Below, in pieces: positions 62,196 to 64,000 of a stretch of DNA of 64,000 bases; position 1 is the first letter of the stretch; each line of letters begins with the position of its first letter. The stretch is taken from NCBI GenBank assembly GCA_019614645.1, contig JABWDB010000111.1:1-64000 (forward strand). Reading direction: 5' to 3'. This DNA is from Stratiolaelaps scimitus. Its lineage: Eukaryota; Arthropoda; Arachnida; Mesostigmata; Laelapidae. Position numbers and translations under genes: made by a program. The notes beneath the pieces are model-generated. The model did no database searches, was not told the origin of the DNA, and worked only from the letters and a program-made list of their open reading frames with translations.

Positions 62196-63083
62196 TCATT
62201 CACAAAATCTCAAAAACGAAATCAACAAGACTTCATCAAAAGGTTGCTTAATCTGCCATGGCAACTGTAAGCTCAGATACGATTTCGATGTGCCAGTTGA
62301 TGGTACAAAGTCGGTAATCTGCATTACAAAAAGGCATTTTTCTAGGTCGGCGAAACTTATTGCCAAGTCTCGTTTTGTATGAAGCAAGTCACCGTGTTCT
62401 GCCACCATGATCAGCATCGGTACAATGGCATGCTCACCGCCATCCTCATGGAGATTGTGAAAAAGCTTGGATGCCAAAATGTTTTTAGCAATCAGCAATT
62501 CTACATTGTTGGTAATGGTGTGTTTCTGAGTGTGAATGAAGAAGCGAAACATGCCATCACCGTCATGCATTATTTTGATTGCCATGATTGGTTCGTGCGT
62601 TTGAGCAACTTCTTTCACTAAATCGACAATGATGCTAGAGACGTCAAAAATGTTTGGGTGATAAACGCGATGTGCTCGTTTAAACTCCTCATTGAAAATG
62701 ACGCGCTCATTGTCAGTCACCACGTCACGTCGACCAAACAGTTTCACTGAAAGATCTTCTGAAAAGCATGCGGCACCTCGGTTAGCCACATCAATCAACA
62801 TCAGGCAGATGATGAATCTAAAGGCCCAGGCTAGTGAATGTGTGTCGCTGACTTGTAAATTGACCAGCCGCTTCAACAGTTCTTCATTGGTATAGAAATC
62901 GGCAAGAGTAACGTTTTTATTTTCTTCACGCCATTTAATCAAAAGGGTTTTGAAAACTGCCATGTCGCGAACGCCAGCCAAGTAGAATTCAGAGAGAAAC
63001 AGCCCACCAGCCAGCAAGGGTGCCAAGTCAAAGCACTCACAAACGGCAAAATCATCATTGGTGAGTTTGTTGGTTAAAGCCAT
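62196..63083 (-). CDS. Family A accessory protein (member 7)
   Basis: A 295-residue protein. Landmarks: LFLSEFYLAGVRDMAVFKTLLIKWREEN, DFYTNEELLKRL, WAFRFIICLMLIDVAN. It is slightly shorter at the C-terminus than the others. ATG 63083 is the first in frame; on the minus strand GGTATAAAAACC lies ~35 nt upstream, with an initiator-like region between. Enclosed by the opposed blocks G and H. Confidence 0.85.
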   Translation of the reverse strand: MALTNKLTNDDFAVCECFDLAPLLAGGLFLSEFYLAGVRDMAVFKTLLIKWREENKNVTLADFYTNEELLKRLVNLQVSDTHSLAWAFRFIICLMLIDVANRGAACFSEDLSVKLFGRRDVVTDNERVIFNEEFKRAHRVYHPNIFDVSSIIVDLVKEVAQTHEPIMAIKIMHDGDGMFRFFIHTQKHTITNNVELLIAKNILASKLFHNLHEDGGEHAIVPMLIMVAEHGDLLHTKRDLAISFADLEKCLFVMQITDFVPSTGTSKSYLSLQLPWQIKQPFDEVLLISFLRFCE

Positions 63084-63170
63084 GGTTGCGATCGAGTTTG
63101 TTAAAACTGCAATGGTTTTTATACCATTTTCGTTTCATTGGCGAGTGTCGTCACCATTGGTTAACGCCTT

Positions 63171-63826
63171 GCAGCGCCCACTTGGGACGGCGGGGGCTCT
63201 GAAAACAAAACAGTACAAGCGCTGTAACAGTTGACGGTGGGTCGTGACGTGGGCATTTGGTGGTCACGATCTTGATAAAAACCTAGCAACTACGAGCAGA
63301 CCCACTCTGTCGTAGCCGACTTTCGATCCAAGAGTCTCCCAATTTCTCCTTCTGTGGGGAAAAAATTCACGCGCGCCATCTGTTGAGATCTTGTAGTTGC
63401 TGCTTTGCGGCACTTTGAGTCTCAGCGCCCACTTGGGGCGGCGGGGGCTCTGAAAACAAAACAGTGCAAGCACTGTAACAGTAACTGGTGGGCTTCGACG
63501 TGGGCATTTAGTGGTCACGATCTTGATAATAACCTAGCAACTACGAGCAGACCCACTCTGTCGTAGCCGACTTCCGACCTGAGAGTCTCCCAACTTCTCC
63601 TTCTGTGGGGAAAAAAATTCACGCGCGCCATCTGTTGGCAGCGAAAACAAACTACTGACCTTTTACTTTAACTTTTTTTGTTTTTATTAAATTTTTAAAT
63701 ACCCCCTTTAGAAGAAAGCTCCGAACCACTCCGTGGTCGGAGCGCGACTGAATCGCCATTGCCAGTGACACGGACTTTTTGCTTCGCAAAGCCCGCCCCT
63801 TTTCTGATCAGCCAATCACAGCGCTC
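63171..63826 (-). repeat. hr-like repeat block H
   Basis: Minus-oriented, two units (AGATGGCGC sites near 63374 and 63627), AT-rich spacer, hairpin 63718-63743, TCAGT, GC box and CCAAT at the right end. It pairs with block G around a single family A gene. Confidence 0.93.
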
Positions 63827-63913
63827 CTCGCAATCACCAGAAAGATAACATGCCCAAACAATTGCAAATTTATTTGTTAGTCAAACAGATCAAAAAATGA
63901 CAAAAAGGAGAAA

Positions 63914-63985
63914 TTCCCATACAGGGAGTCGAACCCCGGCCGTCCGCGTGAAAAGCGGAAATCCTAACCGCTAGACCATATGGGA
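63914..63985 (-). tRNA. tRNA-Glu (TTC)
   Basis: A 72-nt cloverleaf on the minus strand. Acceptor TCCCATA/TATGGGA, discriminator A, D arm with GTCTAGCGGTTAGGAT, anticodon stem CCGCT/CGGAC-like around loop TTTTCAC (anticodon TTC), T arm GGGGTTCGACTCCC. It is a typical eukaryotic tRNA-Glu including the B-box GGTTCGACTCC. No intron and no encoded CCA. It lies just beyond block H, and I see no other gene between them. Confidence 0.93.
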
Positions 63986-64000
63986 CTGTTCACCGAAGAT

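Noticed and set aside
1..63826. The repeat blocks as transposons or LTR elements
   Set aside because: No transposase or reverse transcriptase, no terminal inverted repeats or target duplications visible; unit number varies, and orientation correlates with gene layout. They behave as hr-type regulatory repeats.
1..64000. The window as an old endogenous viral element in a host chromosome
   Set aside because: tRNA genes hinted at host DNA, but nearly all ORFs are intact, densely packed and overlapping, no host genes or introns are seen, and disruption is limited to the edges of one anomalous block. A recent integration cannot be excluded.

Overview
The window looks like part of a large double-stranded DNA virus of arthropods, closest in gene content to the nudiviruses (order Lefavirales, class Naldaviricetes, relatives of baculoviruses). 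The evidence is a set of recognisable core genes. These are PIF-0/P74, PIF-1, a VP91/PIF-8-like chitin-binding envelope protein, an ODV-E66-like protein, 38K (HAD phosphatase fold), a P6.9-like Arg/Ser protamine, VLF-1 followed by a second tyrosine recombinase, a LEF-5/TFIIS zinc ribbon, and three thymidine-kinase-like genes, a number typical of nudiviruses. A viral LPMO (GP37/spindolin type), a glutaredoxin and two von Willebrand C proteins are also present. Genes are intronless, tightly packed and overlapping on both strands. No DNA polymerase, helicase or RNA polymerase subunit lies here, so this is only part of a genome. Assignments rest on motif and architecture recognition; no database search was possible.

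Layout. Eight complex repeat blocks (hr-like, here A-H) divide the window. Each has a promoter-like end (CCAAT and GC boxes, TCAGT initiator, 11-bp hairpin) and one to three ~252-bp units carrying an AGATGGCGC motif and several palindromes. Segments bounded by promoter-like ends hold the core genes: 5.1-29.4 kb (P74, PIF-1, P6.9/VLF-1/INT, kinases, 38K, ODV-E66, envelope-type proteins) and 37.2-61.2 kb (VP91-like cluster, LPMO, glutaredoxin, LEF-5, third kinase, RING genes, VWC genes). Segments on the unit side (0.4-2.7, 3.4-4.4, 30.5-34.5, 35.6-36.0, 62.2-63.1 kb) hold accessory genes, mostly from two expanded paralogous families: family A (seven members in the window) and family B (three).

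Three eukaryotic-type tRNA genes, Met-CAT, Ile-TAT (with an 11-nt intron) and Glu-TTC, sit in gaps on the minus strand. Accessory genes tend to have TATA-like boxes about 32 nt upstream of a TCAYTC/TCAGT initiator. Several core structural genes instead share an ATANATAGTG element, a candidate late promoter.

From about 43.88 to 48.70 kb lies a ~4.8-kb block without credible genes. Its base composition drifts from G/T-poor to almost C-free, and it cuts one gene at each edge. It is either an assembly artefact or something very unusual. Functionally the segment covers oral entry (PIFs, chitin-active proteins), DNA packaging and capsid processing (P6.9, VLF-1, 38K), late transcription (LEF-5), nucleotide and redox metabolism (kinases, glutaredoxin) and presumably host interaction (families A/B, VWC, RING).
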